From Bacteroidales bacterium (GTDB lineage: Bacteria > Bacteroidota > Bacteroidia > Bacteroidales > UBA6680), in assembly GCA_025210735.1 (NCBI GenBank), contig JAOARD010000013.1, positions 1-64,000 of the forward strand: 64,000 nucleotides of DNA, written 5' to 3'. A model generated the notes under the pieces. That model was not told the origin of the DNA. It ran no database searches and saw only the letters and a program-made list of their open reading frames with translations. Position numbers and translations under genes: made by a program. Shown here in pieces: positions 7,598 to 15,794 of the stretch; position 1 is the first letter of the stretch; each line of letters starts with the position of its first letter.

Positions 7598-9490
7598 ATG
7601 AGAATACACTACAGAGCAATATGCATAGTTATTATTTTTACATCGCTGGTCAGCAACCTGTTTGCCAACCAGAAAGAGTTTAAAGATATAGAGAAGGAGC
7701 TGCGTGCACTTTCAGACTCAATACCGGCACTTAGCCAGACAATAGATATTACAGTAACCAACATTCCGGTGCAGGAATTTCTGCGCGGAGTTGCAAACAA
7801 TAGCGGACTTAATCTGAATGTTGATACCAGCGTTTCAGGAACCATTGTTAATAACTTTACAGGAGTAAAAACAGTTGATATATTGCTGTTTCTGTGTCGC
7901 GAGTATGGGCTATCAGTAAGGGTTATTGGTAATATAATAACCATATACAAACCATATATTGCTCCGCCTGAGATAGATAAAGTGGTATGGAACGATACAA
8001 CACAACGCGTATCGCTCGATTTCAGACAAGAGAAACTAACAGATGTGGTTCGTCTTATAACAGAATATACAGGTAAAAATGTTGCTGTATCGTCTGATAT
8101 AGAGACAAAAAGTATAAACTATTTTGTACGTAATGCAGATCTGGCTCATGCAATGGAGAGTATGGCATTTGCAAACGGACTGCAATATAAGCTTGCTGAC
8201 AACGGATTTACACTGTTGAGTAAAAAGGTTAAGAAACCACGCAGTTCGCGCAACAGAAACAATAACAATGGAGGTTACGATGAGCATCAGCAGTACAAAC
8301 CACGAGGTAAAGTAAATATTACAGATATCAACAATATTGAGCTAAGTCTGGTAAACGAGCCGTTTATGCCTCTTGTACGCGAGATATGCGATAACCTTGG
8401 GATAAGTTATGTATTTCAGGAGCCAATTGACAGAAAGGTAAACTTCTTTGGACGCAAGGTATCTCTATACGACTTCCTGACAAGCATAACCGAGGGTACA
8501 CCATTTACATATCTGAATAATAACGGAGTACTTATATTTGGTCAGAAGATAAAGACAGAACTGTTTAAGAATAGCATAATAAAGATGACACACCGCTCTG
8601 TTGATAGCCTGAGCATGGCTATACCACGTGCGCTAAAGAGTGGATGTGAGATAAAAGAGCTGGTAGAGTATAACAGTCTGCTGGTATCGGGACCTGAGCC
8701 ACGTGTTAAACAGATTACAGAGTTTGTTAAGGAGCTTGATAAAACAATTCCGGTAATACTTATTGAGGTAATTATTGTTGATGTTAAAAAGAACTACACA
8801 ATAGAGACAGGTATAAGAGCCGGAACAGGTAAAAACCCAACACCTACAAACCAGACAATATTCCCGGGTGTTGACTATACACTCAGCACAAAAAGTATTA
8901 ACAATATTGTTGATAAGTTTAACGGCGTATTCTCAACAAGCATTGGTAAGGTATCAAGCAACTTCTATATGAGTATTAAAGCACTTGAGAACAACGGGGT
9001 ACTAAAAATAAGATCAACACCAAAGCTATCAACACTTAACGGACGCAAAGCGGTACTTACAAGTGGCGAGAAGAAATACTATAAAGAGGAGAAAAATCAA
9101 TATTACGGAACACAGAACCCGCAATTATCGAGCAGTTATGAGTGGAAACCACTTGATGCAGAACTTAAACTAACTATACTGCCAATAGTATCAGAAGGAG
9201 AGGAGATAACCCTCTCTATAGAGGTTGAGCAGTCGGAGTTTACAGCCAGGGAGTTTGATGGCGCTGCACCTCCCGGATCTATAACCCGTAAGTTTGTATC
9301 GTCAATAAGAGTTAAGAATGAGGAGATGGTGCTGCTAGGAGGTATAGAGAAACTCTCAAAAACGGACTCAAGCACAGGTATACCGCTATTGGCACGTATC
9401 CCGGTAATAAAGTGGTTATTCTCATCAAGAACAAAGCAGAAGACAAACGATAAACTTAATGTATTTATTAAGCCGGTAATCCTGAACTGA
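7598..9490 (+). CDS. gspD: Secretin, GspD-like outer-membrane channel
   Basis: Forms the multimeric outer-membrane gate. The 630 residues begin with a signal peptide ending near SNLFA-NQ. They continue with an STN/N0-like domain (about 45-120; VQEFLRGVANNSGLNLNV), further N-domains, a low-complexity Asn/Arg linker (about 210-235), and the C-terminal secretin domain from about 390 to the end. That domain shows VEVIIVDVKKNY, RSTPKLSTLNGRKAVLTSGE, and the end pattern GGIEKLSKTDSSTGIPLLA with IPVIKWLFSS. The stop codon overlaps the next start by one base. Outer-membrane insertion might use the lipoprotein encoded further on; that is inference. Confidence 0.93.
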   Translation: MRIHYRAICIVIIFTSLVSNLFANQKEFKDIEKELRALSDSIPALSQTIDITVTNIPVQEFLRGVANNSGLNLNVDTSVSGTIVNNFTGVKTVDILLFLCREYGLSVRVIGNIITIYKPYIAPPEIDKVVWNDTTQRVSLDFRQEKLTDVVRLITEYTGKNVAVSSDIETKSINYFVRNADLAHAMESMAFANGLQYKLADNGFTLLSKKVKKPRSSRNRNNNNGGYDEHQQYKPRGKVNITDINNIELSLVNEPFMPLVREICDNLGISYVFQEPIDRKVNFFGRKVSLYDFLTSITEGTPFTYLNNNGVLIFGQKIKTELFKNSIIKMTHRSVDSLSMAIPRALKSGCEIKELVEYNSLLVSGPEPRVKQITEFVKELDKTIPVILIEVIIVDVKKNYTIETGIRAGTGKNPTPTNQTIFPGVDYTLSTKSINNIVDKFNGVFSTSIGKVSSNFYMSIKALENNGVLKIRSTPKLSTLNGRKAVLTSGEKKYYKEEKNQYYGTQNPQLSSSYEWKPLDAELKLTILPIVSEGEEITLSIEVEQSEFTAREFDGAAPPGSITRKFVSSIRVKNEEMVLLGGIEKLSKTDSSTGIPLLARIPVIKWLFSSRTKQKTNDKLNVFIKPVILN

Positions 9491-10716
9491 TGATTGATAA
9501 ACTGTATAACAAAAAATTCTGGCTCGGAAACAGTGTTATGGGATTAGCCATAACGCTGAATCCTTCAGGGGTATCGTCAGGTAAAGCTGTGCATATAAAG
9601 CGCAAAAAATCTGAAACCAATATAGAGGAGCAGTGGAGCTTTAACTCTATAGATATCCCAAAAAAGGTAAAACGAACATACCCATGTGTTGTAAACCTGT
9701 CAGGCAGCGGAATTATACATAAAATTGCTAAAAAGGGAGAGAAGGTTGGCGACCATTTTCCAGACTTTAACAGCTCACAATTCTATGTACAGACCATTCC
9801 GTTTGGCAACGGATATGTTATATCGGTTATTCGCAAGAGCAGGGTAGATGATATAATAGACGAGTTGCGTGGAATGGGATTTACCATTGCCGGAATATCA
9901 CTCGGGGCACCACTGCTTATAAACTATGCAGCTGTTATAGATAGTAATGTAGAGACTATTGCTTTTGATGGATTACGATTTGTAATACAACAGGGTAAAG
10001 TTGTTGGTGTATCGCGCAGTAAAGATAGCGATCACTCGCTATATATATCAGGCGGACGTATAGATACAGCAACAGTTCCGGCATATCTATCGGGATTAAA
10101 CTACTTTATTAAAGGAGCAGAGTGTAGTGCTGTTGACTGGACAGATGCAAACAGAGAGGTGTTCTTTAAACGAATGATAAAAATTACAGGATTGTCTGTA
10201 CTAATACTGTTCTTTACAGTGCTTATGGTTAACTACCTTCTGTTCGACTATTACTCATCGTTACGTGCAGAACAGGATGAACTTTTTAGTTTTAACCAGA
10301 GTACACTGCGCGAAAACTCATTATTAAAGAAAAAACTTGAGTATAAACGAACCCTGTTTGACAGATTCTACTCAGTACGCGACAGAGATTTTGCATACTA
10401 TGCCGATAGAATATTTGCTGATACACCCGCCGGAGTATCACTTACAGATTGGTGGATGGCTGCACCGGAAATTAAACGAAACAGATTTCAGAAGAGTGTA
10501 GAGTACAATTACGGAACAATTAAGATATCTGGTACTGCCAGAACCGATGTTGCTTTTGAGCGATATGTAAACAGACTTAAGAACAACAAACTGGTTGAAA
10601 GGGTATATATTCTTGATTTTGTACAGCCCGGAGATAGTAAAACAGGTGAGTTTAAACTTAATGTAATTATTAATAGAGGTAAACATACAGATAATGGCGA
10701 AAAGAGGAAAAAGTGA
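9490..10716 (+). CDS. gspL: Assembly platform protein, GspL/PilM-PilN-like
   Basis: 408 residues. The N-terminal ~225 residues look like a cytoplasmic actin-like (PilM/GspL) domain, including VETIAFDGLRFVIQQGKVVG. One transmembrane helix spans about 231-251 (GLSVLILFFTVLMVNYLLFDY). After it come a coiled coil (SLRAEQDEL...LLKKKLEYKR) and a small alpha/beta PilN-like periplasmic domain ending in an extremely basic tail (HTDNGEKRKK). This fused M+N layout is what GspL has. It is expected to link the ATPase to the inner-membrane platform. It overlaps gspD by one base and the M-like gene by 23 bases. Assignment is by architecture and position, because this family is weakly conserved. Confidence 0.75.
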   Translation: MIDKLYNKKFWLGNSVMGLAITLNPSGVSSGKAVHIKRKKSETNIEEQWSFNSIDIPKKVKRTYPCVVNLSGSGIIHKIAKKGEKVGDHFPDFNSSQFYVQTIPFGNGYVISVIRKSRVDDIIDELRGMGFTIAGISLGAPLLINYAAVIDSNVETIAFDGLRFVIQQGKVVGVSRSKDSDHSLYISGGRIDTATVPAYLSGLNYFIKGAECSAVDWTDANREVFFKRMIKITGLSVLILFFTVLMVNYLLFDYYSSLRAEQDELFSFNQSTLRENSLLKKKLEYKRTLFDRFYSVRDRDFAYYADRIFADTPAGVSLTDWWMAAPEIKRNRFQKSVEYNYGTIKISGTARTDVAFERYVNRLKNNKLVERVYILDFVQPGDSKTGEFKLNVIINRGKHTDNGEKRKK

Positions 10717-11233
10717 GGTTAAGCTATACCTGTTGCTGATATCGGCTGTAGTATTTGCCTTTATAGTTTGGAATGTAGCACTTTCTGAGACATTAATACT
10801 GCGCAGCAAATATAAAGATATACAGAAGAAACTGGATAATAACGAAGATATAGGGAAGAGCATTGGAATAATGAAATCTACCCTTAAGCAATACTCACAA
10901 CTTATAGGTGAGATTGCTACCGATGAGTTCTCGCATGAACAGTTACTGTCTGAGATAAGCAAACTATGTGTAAGATATAATGTACGCATAACAGAATTTC
11001 CGGAGGTTAATATTCACGATCTGAGCAGCGACAGAATATTCACCTCTAAGGTGGTTATTGAGGGTACTACATTTAACCTTCTTAAACTGCTTAAGCAGTA
11101 CGAGACAAAGGGTAAAAGTGGTAGTATTGTTAGTACCAGATTTTACAGTAAAACGTACCGGAAGACAGGAAAAACAACCTGTATTTTGGTAATGTATATA
11201 GAGAATGTTAAACATATTGAGCAAAAGAGTTAG
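10694..11233 (+). CDS. gspM: GspM/PilO-like inner-membrane protein
   Basis: 179 residues with a short basic cytoplasmic start (MAKRGKSEVK), one transmembrane helix (about 11-29), a coiled-coil region (ILRSKYKDIQKKLDNNEDI), and a ferredoxin-like alpha/beta domain (ISKLCVRYNVRITEFPEV ... VVIEGTTFNLLKLLKQYE). That is the GspM/PilO plan, and the position directly after a GspL-like gene agrees. It would form the periplasmic partner of GspL. The gene starts inside the end of the L-like gene (23-bp overlap), implying translational coupling. Sequence identity to characterised GspM is probably low; the call relies on architecture. Confidence 0.7.
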   Translation: MAKRGKSEVKLYLLLISAVVFAFIVWNVALSETLILRSKYKDIQKKLDNNEDIGKSIGIMKSTLKQYSQLIGEIATDEFSHEQLLSEISKLCVRYNVRITEFPEVNIHDLSSDRIFTSKVVIEGTTFNLLKLLKQYETKGKSGSIVSTRFYSKTYRKTGKTTCILVMYIENVKHIEQKS

Positions 11234-11240
11234 ATATACT

Positions 11241-11328
11241 GTCGCATTTAGCGGAGTTTTGTCAGATTGAGTGGAGTCGTTTGTCACATTGAGCGGAGCC
11301 GTTTTGTCACATTGAGCGGAGTCGAAAT
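11241..11328. repeat. Four short REP-like repeats (about 22 bp) within the T2SS-like locus
   Basis: Units of the form GTCACATTGAGCGGAGTCG start at 11241, 11261, 11283 and 11306 (spacing 20, 22, 23), with the last copy ending GAAATG. The first copies are degenerate. This GC-rich motif stands out from its surroundings and resembles dispersed intergenic repeats known from many Bacteroidota genomes. It separates the M-like gene from the lipoprotein gene. Confidence 0.75.
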
Positions 11329-11414
11329 GTATAGCTCTCAACTCTGCACTAATAGACAGAAGCTTACATGTATCATTCATTAGATAAAAGATAAAGAGAA
11401 TAAAAAATAAACAT

Positions 11415-12374
11415 ATGGAAAATAGCAGAGTAGTATTATATGTAATAGCAGTGTCGGCACTGCTGCTTGCAGCCTGCGAAGATATCTTTGAGAAGGATGT
11501 ATCAGATGTAAAATTAGAGATGATATCGCCTGCTGATAAGATGAGTTCACCAGAACAGGGTATAATGTTTAAATGGCGCGAGAATGAAGATGCTGAGCGT
11601 TACAACCTACAGGTAGTTAAAGGAGAATTCTCTGCAATAACAAACTTCTATGTAGATACATTGATATCAGTATCCAGATTCGAGAAGGTGTTATCTGCCG
11701 GTAATTTCCAGTGGCGTGTTCGTATTGTAAACGGCTCATCAAAATCGGAATGGGTAACACGCAGTTTTACAATAGAGCAGAGTAAAGATATAACAACAGT
11801 AGAGCCTGTACTACTTACACCAGAAAATCAGGCAGCAACAAATAAGAGCGATGTAGAGATGAGTTGGGAGGCACTTGATGGCGCATCAAACTATACACTA
11901 CGTGTTTATAAATCGGGCTGGGGAAGTGAACTGGTAGAGGATATTAGTGTGTTTGAAGGGACAAAGAAGAGTGTTACGCTTGTTGATGGTACATATACAT
12001 GGGGAGTAATAGGACGCAATAGTGCAAATAATTCGCGTCCGTCAACACGTGTATTAACAATAGATACCAAGAGTCCTGTTGCATCAGAACCATCTACCCC
12101 TGCAGAGGGTGCTGTACAAACATCATTTGATGTTCTGTTTACATGGACAAGACCAACCGACAATGGTAGTGCATTATCAGATTCAATAATAATATCAAAA
12201 ACCAATAAATTTAAAAAGGCAGATATAGTAGCAAAAGCTCTTGTAACAGGCGATGCGCGATACAATGCAACGTTCACAGAGAAGATAACCTACTACTGGC
12301 GACTTAAAACATTTGATAAAGCGGGTAATAGCTCCGGTTATTCGGCTGTTAAATCGTTCAGAGTTAGTTTTTAA
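11415..12374 (+). CDS. Lipoprotein with fibronectin-III-like modules, T2SS-locus component
   Basis: 319 residues. The signal peptide ends in lipobox LLAA-C (acylated Cys about residue 21) followed by EDIFEK, so the protein should be anchored in a membrane. The rest is three beta-sandwich-like modules of about 95 residues, each ending in a Y/F-x-W-R/G-V/L strand (FQWRVRIVNGSSKSEW; YTWGVIGRNSANNSRP; YYWRLKTFDKAGNSSG). The pattern is that of fibronectin type III or Ig-like domains. It could assist secretin assembly in place of the GspS pilotin, or be a surface-exposed cargo receptor. Neither is shown by sequence. Its place between the M- and C-like genes argues for a structural role. Confidence 0.7.
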   Translation: MENSRVVLYVIAVSALLLAACEDIFEKDVSDVKLEMISPADKMSSPEQGIMFKWRENEDAERYNLQVVKGEFSAITNFYVDTLISVSRFEKVLSAGNFQWRVRIVNGSSKSEWVTRSFTIEQSKDITTVEPVLLTPENQAATNKSDVEMSWEALDGASNYTLRVYKSGWGSELVEDISVFEGTKKSVTLVDGTYTWGVIGRNSANNSRPSTRVLTIDTKSPVASEPSTPAEGAVQTSFDVLFTWTRPTDNGSALSDSIIISKTNKFKKADIVAKALVTGDARYNATFTEKITYYWRLKTFDKAGNSSGYSAVKSFRVSF

Positions 12375-12470
12375 TATAATCCAGTGATGAATAAACTCCT
12401 ATCTATGGTAGAACAGATAGTGTTCTGATGTATTAGTAGGAACAGATCATTGAAAAGAAAAAGGAAACGG

Positions 12471-12965
12471 ATGAAAAAATCGAAGAACAAAAAGATAAAC
12501 TACCTTCTGATACCTGCCGTAGCTGGTATATGGGGTATAATTATCTACAAGGTATTTTTCTCAATGGCATCTGATGGTTATGAGTTTGTTAATAAAGCAG
12601 GAGGAGTAGCAGGCGAGAGTGTTGAGTTACCTGAGCAGCGTAAATACAGACTTAAGCTGAACTATACCGATCCGTTTACCAAAGGTGCAGCAATGGCGGA
12701 ACCAGAATATGGCGATGACAGAGGTGATAACTACTACGGATATAATACTGATGTTGTTGTTAATAACAGTAATATTCAGTGGCCTGAGATAAAATATTAC
12801 GGATTATCAAGCAATAAGAAGAAACGTGTTGGCTGGATAAGTATATCGGGTAAATCGTTGCTTGTGCGCAATGGCGATGTATGTAACGATGTTGTTGTGA
12901 AAAGAATAATGGGCGATTCTGTGCTTCTGAAATATAAAGGTGAGTACAAAACATTTAAGATGTAA
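12471..12965 (+). CDS. gspC: GspC/PilP-like periplasmic connector
   Basis: 164 residues from ATG 12471; an upstream in-frame TTG at 12450 would add seven basic residues. There is one N-terminal transmembrane helix (YLLIPAVAGIWGIIIYKVFF). A linker follows with the motif YRLKLNYTDPF. The C-terminal homology-region-like domain contains IKYYGLSSNKKKRVGWISISG, split by its basic loop, then a LLVRNGD turn and VVVKRIMGDSVLLKYKGEYK. This is the GspC HR / PilP pattern that contacts the secretin N0 domain. Its location beside other Gsp components supports the call. No PDZ domain is present. Confidence 0.75.
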   Translation: MKKSKNKKINYLLIPAVAGIWGIIIYKVFFSMASDGYEFVNKAGGVAGESVELPEQRKYRLKLNYTDPFTKGAAMAEPEYGDDRGDNYYGYNTDVVVNNSNIQWPEIKYYGLSSNKKKRVGWISISGKSLLVRNGDVCNDVVVKRIMGDSVLLKYKGEYKTFKM

Positions 12966-13056
12966 TTTCCGGTTCTGATGTGAGAGATATCTCAGTAATT
13001 GGTAACAGAATCTTATTATAGTTAATTAAAAAAGATATAAAATAGAATACAGACAT

Positions 13057-13626
13057 ATGGGAAGAGTATATTTTGTGATATTAACAATTCTGTTTACAGT
13101 TGCCGGTTCAAATGCCAGCGGACAGGATTATGATGAGGCAACAAGATCTGTAACGCTTAATTACAGAGACTCAACTATATATTTCAGGGTAATAAGAGAG
13201 AAACCATATAAAATTGATAAACCACGGTATGCTATCTATAGTAAAGGTAAAATACAGGAGGTTGATGCTTTAATATCAGGATCACCGCTGCATGGTGTAT
13301 ATGAGGTATTTGACGCAGAGCGTAATATTATACGCAGAGGTGAGTACTACAGAGGTGTTAAACATGGCAGATGGATTGAATTTACCAGAGACGGTCATAT
13401 TAAGAGTGATCAGAACTGGAAACGTGGCGAGAGAGTGGTTGAGAAGGTTAAGAAGAAGAGAAAAAAGAGCAAGAGAAAAGATAAAGCTGTTACAGAAACT
13501 GAGCAGAAAGAGAAGAGGGGATTCTTTAAACGGATTGGAGATATTTTCAAGGGCAAAGAGAAGGATAATAAAAAAGATGATATAACCAATGAGGCGGTAT
13601 CTTCAGAACATAACAAACCTAAGTAA
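13057..13626 (+). CDS. Exported MORN-like protein with a Lys-rich tail, T2SS-locus component
   Basis: 189 residues. A signal peptide (about 1-22, ending NASGQ) precedes a beta-rich domain containing a MORN-type motif (RRGEYYRGVKHGRWIEFTRD). From residue 125 on the sequence is extremely basic and low complexity (KKKRKKSKRKDK, then KGKEKDNKKDD). The tail would bind acidic surfaces such as LPS, nucleic acid or another component. I know of no counterpart among standard T2SS proteins. It lies inside the operon and the next gene begins 38 bp before its stop, so its expression is coupled to the pseudopilins. Function unknown. Confidence 0.65.
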   Translation: MGRVYFVILTILFTVAGSNASGQDYDEATRSVTLNYRDSTIYFRVIREKPYKIDKPRYAIYSKGKIQEVDALISGSPLHGVYEVFDAERNIIRRGEYYRGVKHGRWIEFTRDGHIKSDQNWKRGERVVEKVKKKRKKSKRKDKAVTETEQKEKRGFFKRIGDIFKGKEKDNKKDDITNEAVSSEHNKPK

Positions 13627-14875
13627 GAGAATAAAGGGAGGTGCTCTCTCATATGTAATACTTATGATTCTGATCTTAAGTATTATGTTATCTATGTATC
13701 TTCTTTACAGATACTACAAGGTTAAAGAGGTTGATATTGAGTATGTATCGTTACAACTTCAACAAGATATTAAATCGGGTATTAATCTGTTAGAGCACAA
13801 CGTTGTTGATATCTCCGATACCGGTACAGAGTTAGCTCTGTTTGAAGGATCTGTTGATAGCCTTAGGTTTGTAAAGAGAGCTTGGGGTGTTTTTGATCTT
13901 ATTCATATTACCGCTATATACAGAGGTAAAACGCGTAACAGAACAATGCTGAGTGGCGTTAACTACAAGGCCGAAGCATTTCCTGCACTATATCTTGCCG
14001 ATAAAAACAGATATCTATCTATAAGCGGAAAGTCCGGTATTGTTGGTAACTGTATATTGCCGCGTATGGGAATACGCAGAGGTTATGCAGAGGGTGTTGG
14101 CTTTTATGCAGACTCACTTGTATATGGTAGTGTTGGTGAGGCAGATAAAGTATTGCCTAAGATAGATGACAGGTTTACCAATATCGATTATTTGAGTTAT
14201 CAACAATCTGACTCAACTGTTAATTACGCCTCAATACCATTTGGTAAGGTGCTGTTTAACTCTTTTGCCAATAACAGGATATCTATTGCAGGTAAAAAGA
14301 TGTTCAGGCCATCGGGTGTGAAACTTAAGGGTAATATTGTATTAAGTGCCGACAGTCTTATAGTTTTAGATAAGAGCATGATGCTTACAGATATTATTGT
14401 AAAAGCCCAGGAGATACATGTAGAGAGTGGGTTTAAAGGGCGGGTGCAACTATTTGCCACAAAACGGGTGGTTATAAACGGAGGAGTTACCCTTATCTAC
14501 CCTTCGGCAGTTGTTGTAAGCAGTAAACACAAACCCGATAAGCTAAAACCAATGGTTACTGTAGGTAAGGGTACGGCTATATATGGTGCTGTTTCTGTAA
14601 CCGATACCGACAAAAAGAGTAAGGAGATTATATATAAAGCAAATCCCGGAAGTTTTGTATCGGGTGTTGTTTATGTTGATGGGGTTGCCTGCCAACAGGG
14701 TACAGTTCATGGTAGTATCTATACTGAGATGTTCAGGTACAGATCGCGTATTGCAGAGTATGAGAATCATTTGTCGGGTATAGTTATTAACAACAGAGCT
14801 GTTAAAAAAGGCTTTGCTGTTCCTGATATGTTTAATAGTAAAACCAATATAAAATGCATGTTCCGGGTGGAGTAA
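13589..14875 (+). CDS. gspK: Minor pseudopilin, GspK/PilX-like, with beta-solenoid-like ectodomain
   Basis: 428 residues. The N-terminus has a basic leader ending RIKG-GALSYVILMILILSIML, a prepilin-like site followed by a hydrophobic helix. There is no Glu at +5, which is characteristic of the tip subunit GspK. The extracytoplasmic part is large. Around residues 240-350 it shows short alternating strands with repeated I/V-x-V/I pairs (LKGNIVLSADSLIVLD; IIVKAQEIHVESGFKG; RVVINGGVTLIYPSAVVV), suggesting a right-handed beta-helix or bactofilin-like solenoid rather than the usual GspK fold. It overlaps the preceding gene by 38 bp and the next by 22 bp. Confidence 0.65.
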   Translation: MRRYLQNITNLSKRIKGGALSYVILMILILSIMLSMYLLYRYYKVKEVDIEYVSLQLQQDIKSGINLLEHNVVDISDTGTELALFEGSVDSLRFVKRAWGVFDLIHITAIYRGKTRNRTMLSGVNYKAEAFPALYLADKNRYLSISGKSGIVGNCILPRMGIRRGYAEGVGFYADSLVYGSVGEADKVLPKIDDRFTNIDYLSYQQSDSTVNYASIPFGKVLFNSFANNRISIAGKKMFRPSGVKLKGNIVLSADSLIVLDKSMMLTDIIVKAQEIHVESGFKGRVQLFATKRVVINGGVTLIYPSAVVVSSKHKPDKLKPMVTVGKGTAIYGAVSVTDTDKKSKEIIYKANPGSFVSGVVYVDGVACQQGTVHGSIYTEMFRYRSRIAEYENHLSGIVINNRAVKKGFAVPDMFNSKTNIKCMFRVE

Positions 14876-15222
14876 AGCTTAAAGGATCTACCTTAATTGA
14901 GGTAATTGTTGCAATGACCATTCTTACACTGTTTTGGGCTATAGCAATGACTATTGTTGTTAAGATAGATTTTGAGCTAAATGAGATACGACAGCAGCGT
15001 GCAATGTATTTCCTTACCAAAGCTGTTAATGGCAATCAGGAGATAACCGATATACCAGAAGATTGGGATATTGTTGTTGATAAGATAGACGATAAGGACG
15101 GATTAACTCTGGTTGAGTTTAGGATAAAGGATAGAAGAGGAAAGGTTGTTTACAGACTTAACAGGTGGGAGAAAACAGAGGATTATAACAGACGAATGGA
15201 GGCAGACAGCTTTTTCAGATAG
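14854..15222 (+). CDS. gspI: Minor pseudopilin, GspI-like
   Basis: 122 residues with a classic prepilin signal: leader MHVPGGVKLKG, then STLIEVIVAMTILTLFWAIA with Glu at +5. Cleavage would be after Gly. The short globular domain (LTLVEFRIKDRRGKVVYRL) has the size expected of GspI. Its start lies 22 bp inside the K-like gene. In characterised systems I, J and K form the pilus tip complex, and the contiguous order K-I-J/H here fits that. The letter is by size and position, since minor pseudopilins are hard to separate from one another by sequence. Confidence 0.7.
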   Translation: MHVPGGVKLKGSTLIEVIVAMTILTLFWAIAMTIVVKIDFELNEIRQQRAMYFLTKAVNGNQEITDIPEDWDIVVDKIDDKDGLTLVEFRIKDRRGKVVYRLNRWEKTEDYNRRMEADSFFR

Positions 15223-15226
15223 TATT

Positions 15227-15718
15227 ATGAACAGAGGAACAGGGATATTATACAGATTAAGAACTAAGAGGTTGCGGGCGTTTACATTGTCGGAGCTTGT
15301 AATTACTATGGTACTTATTGTAATTGTGGTATCATCAGCTATGGCTGCATATAAGTATCTGTTCAGATATACCATAAATCATAAACAGTCAGAGATTCAG
15401 GACTACACTATGTTTCAGAGTATTCTTAACAGCGATGTTGAAAAATCGGAACTGGTTATAGCATTGGCTTCTGACAGGTTTGTTACACGTAACTACAACA
15501 TGACAGAGACGGAGTATATTGTTGATATGAATTTCTGGGTAAGAAAGACTCAGGCAAGACAGGATACATTCTTTTTTAGCACAGAGAGCTTTGTGTTTGA
15601 GACATTCTATAACTCAGATATTGTACATACCATTGACCTTGTTGCATGCTACGATGATGTTGTTATTAAGTGGGTAAAGCGTTATCCTGAGCATTTTTAC
15701 TGGACTAAAAGGCGATAA
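15227..15718 (+). CDS. Minor pseudopilin, GspJ/GspH-like
   Basis: 163 residues from ATG 15227, four bases after the previous stop. A longer frame starting at 15146 is rejected because it overlaps the I-like gene and hides the leader. The N-terminus MNRGTGILYRLRTKRLRA precedes FTLSELVITMVLIVIVVSSA, a prepilin site with Ala at -1 and Glu at +5. The C-terminal domain is mixed alpha/beta. It could be J (a tip subunit) or H; position after the I-like gene favours J. The stop is followed by 71 bp of leader before the F-like gene. Confidence 0.7.
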   Translation: MNRGTGILYRLRTKRLRAFTLSELVITMVLIVIVVSSAMAAYKYLFRYTINHKQSEIQDYTMFQSILNSDVEKSELVIALASDRFVTRNYNMTETEYIVDMNFWVRKTQARQDTFFFSTESFVFETFYNSDIVHTIDLVACYDDVVIKWVKRYPEHFYWTKRR

Positions 15719-15737
15719 TATGGAACTAATCAAGAGG

Positions 15738-15794
15738 ATGATTATAAATGCGAGTTCCATCTGGCAATTGAAAAACAAATTATAAACAGATGAA
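15738..15794 (+). promoter_or_regulatory. Leader repeat upstream of the F-like gene, pairs with its start codon
   Basis: The segment contains GAGTTCCATCTG, a 23-nt A-rich spacer, and CAGATGAA, in which ATG (15790) is the start of the F-like gene. CATCTG (15758-15763) is the reverse complement of CAGATG (15787-15792). The same arrangement, with an identical spacer length and high identity, occurs before lpxB. It could be a repeat that supplies a leader, or a start-codon-masking hairpin. Confidence 0.55.

Noticed and set aside
10438..10989. 183-codon frame antisense to the L- and M-like genes
   Set aside because: It lies opposite two well-supported overlapping genes and looks like a shadow of their amino-acid bias.
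13292..13585. 97-codon frame overlapping the MORN-like gene
   Set aside because: It arises from the Lys/Arg-rich tail read in another frame; the MORN-like frame has a signal peptide and operon context.
15146..15226. Longer start for the J/H-like pseudopilin
   Set aside because: It overlaps the I-like gene and puts 27 residues before a complete prepilin leader; ATG 15227 is the natural start.
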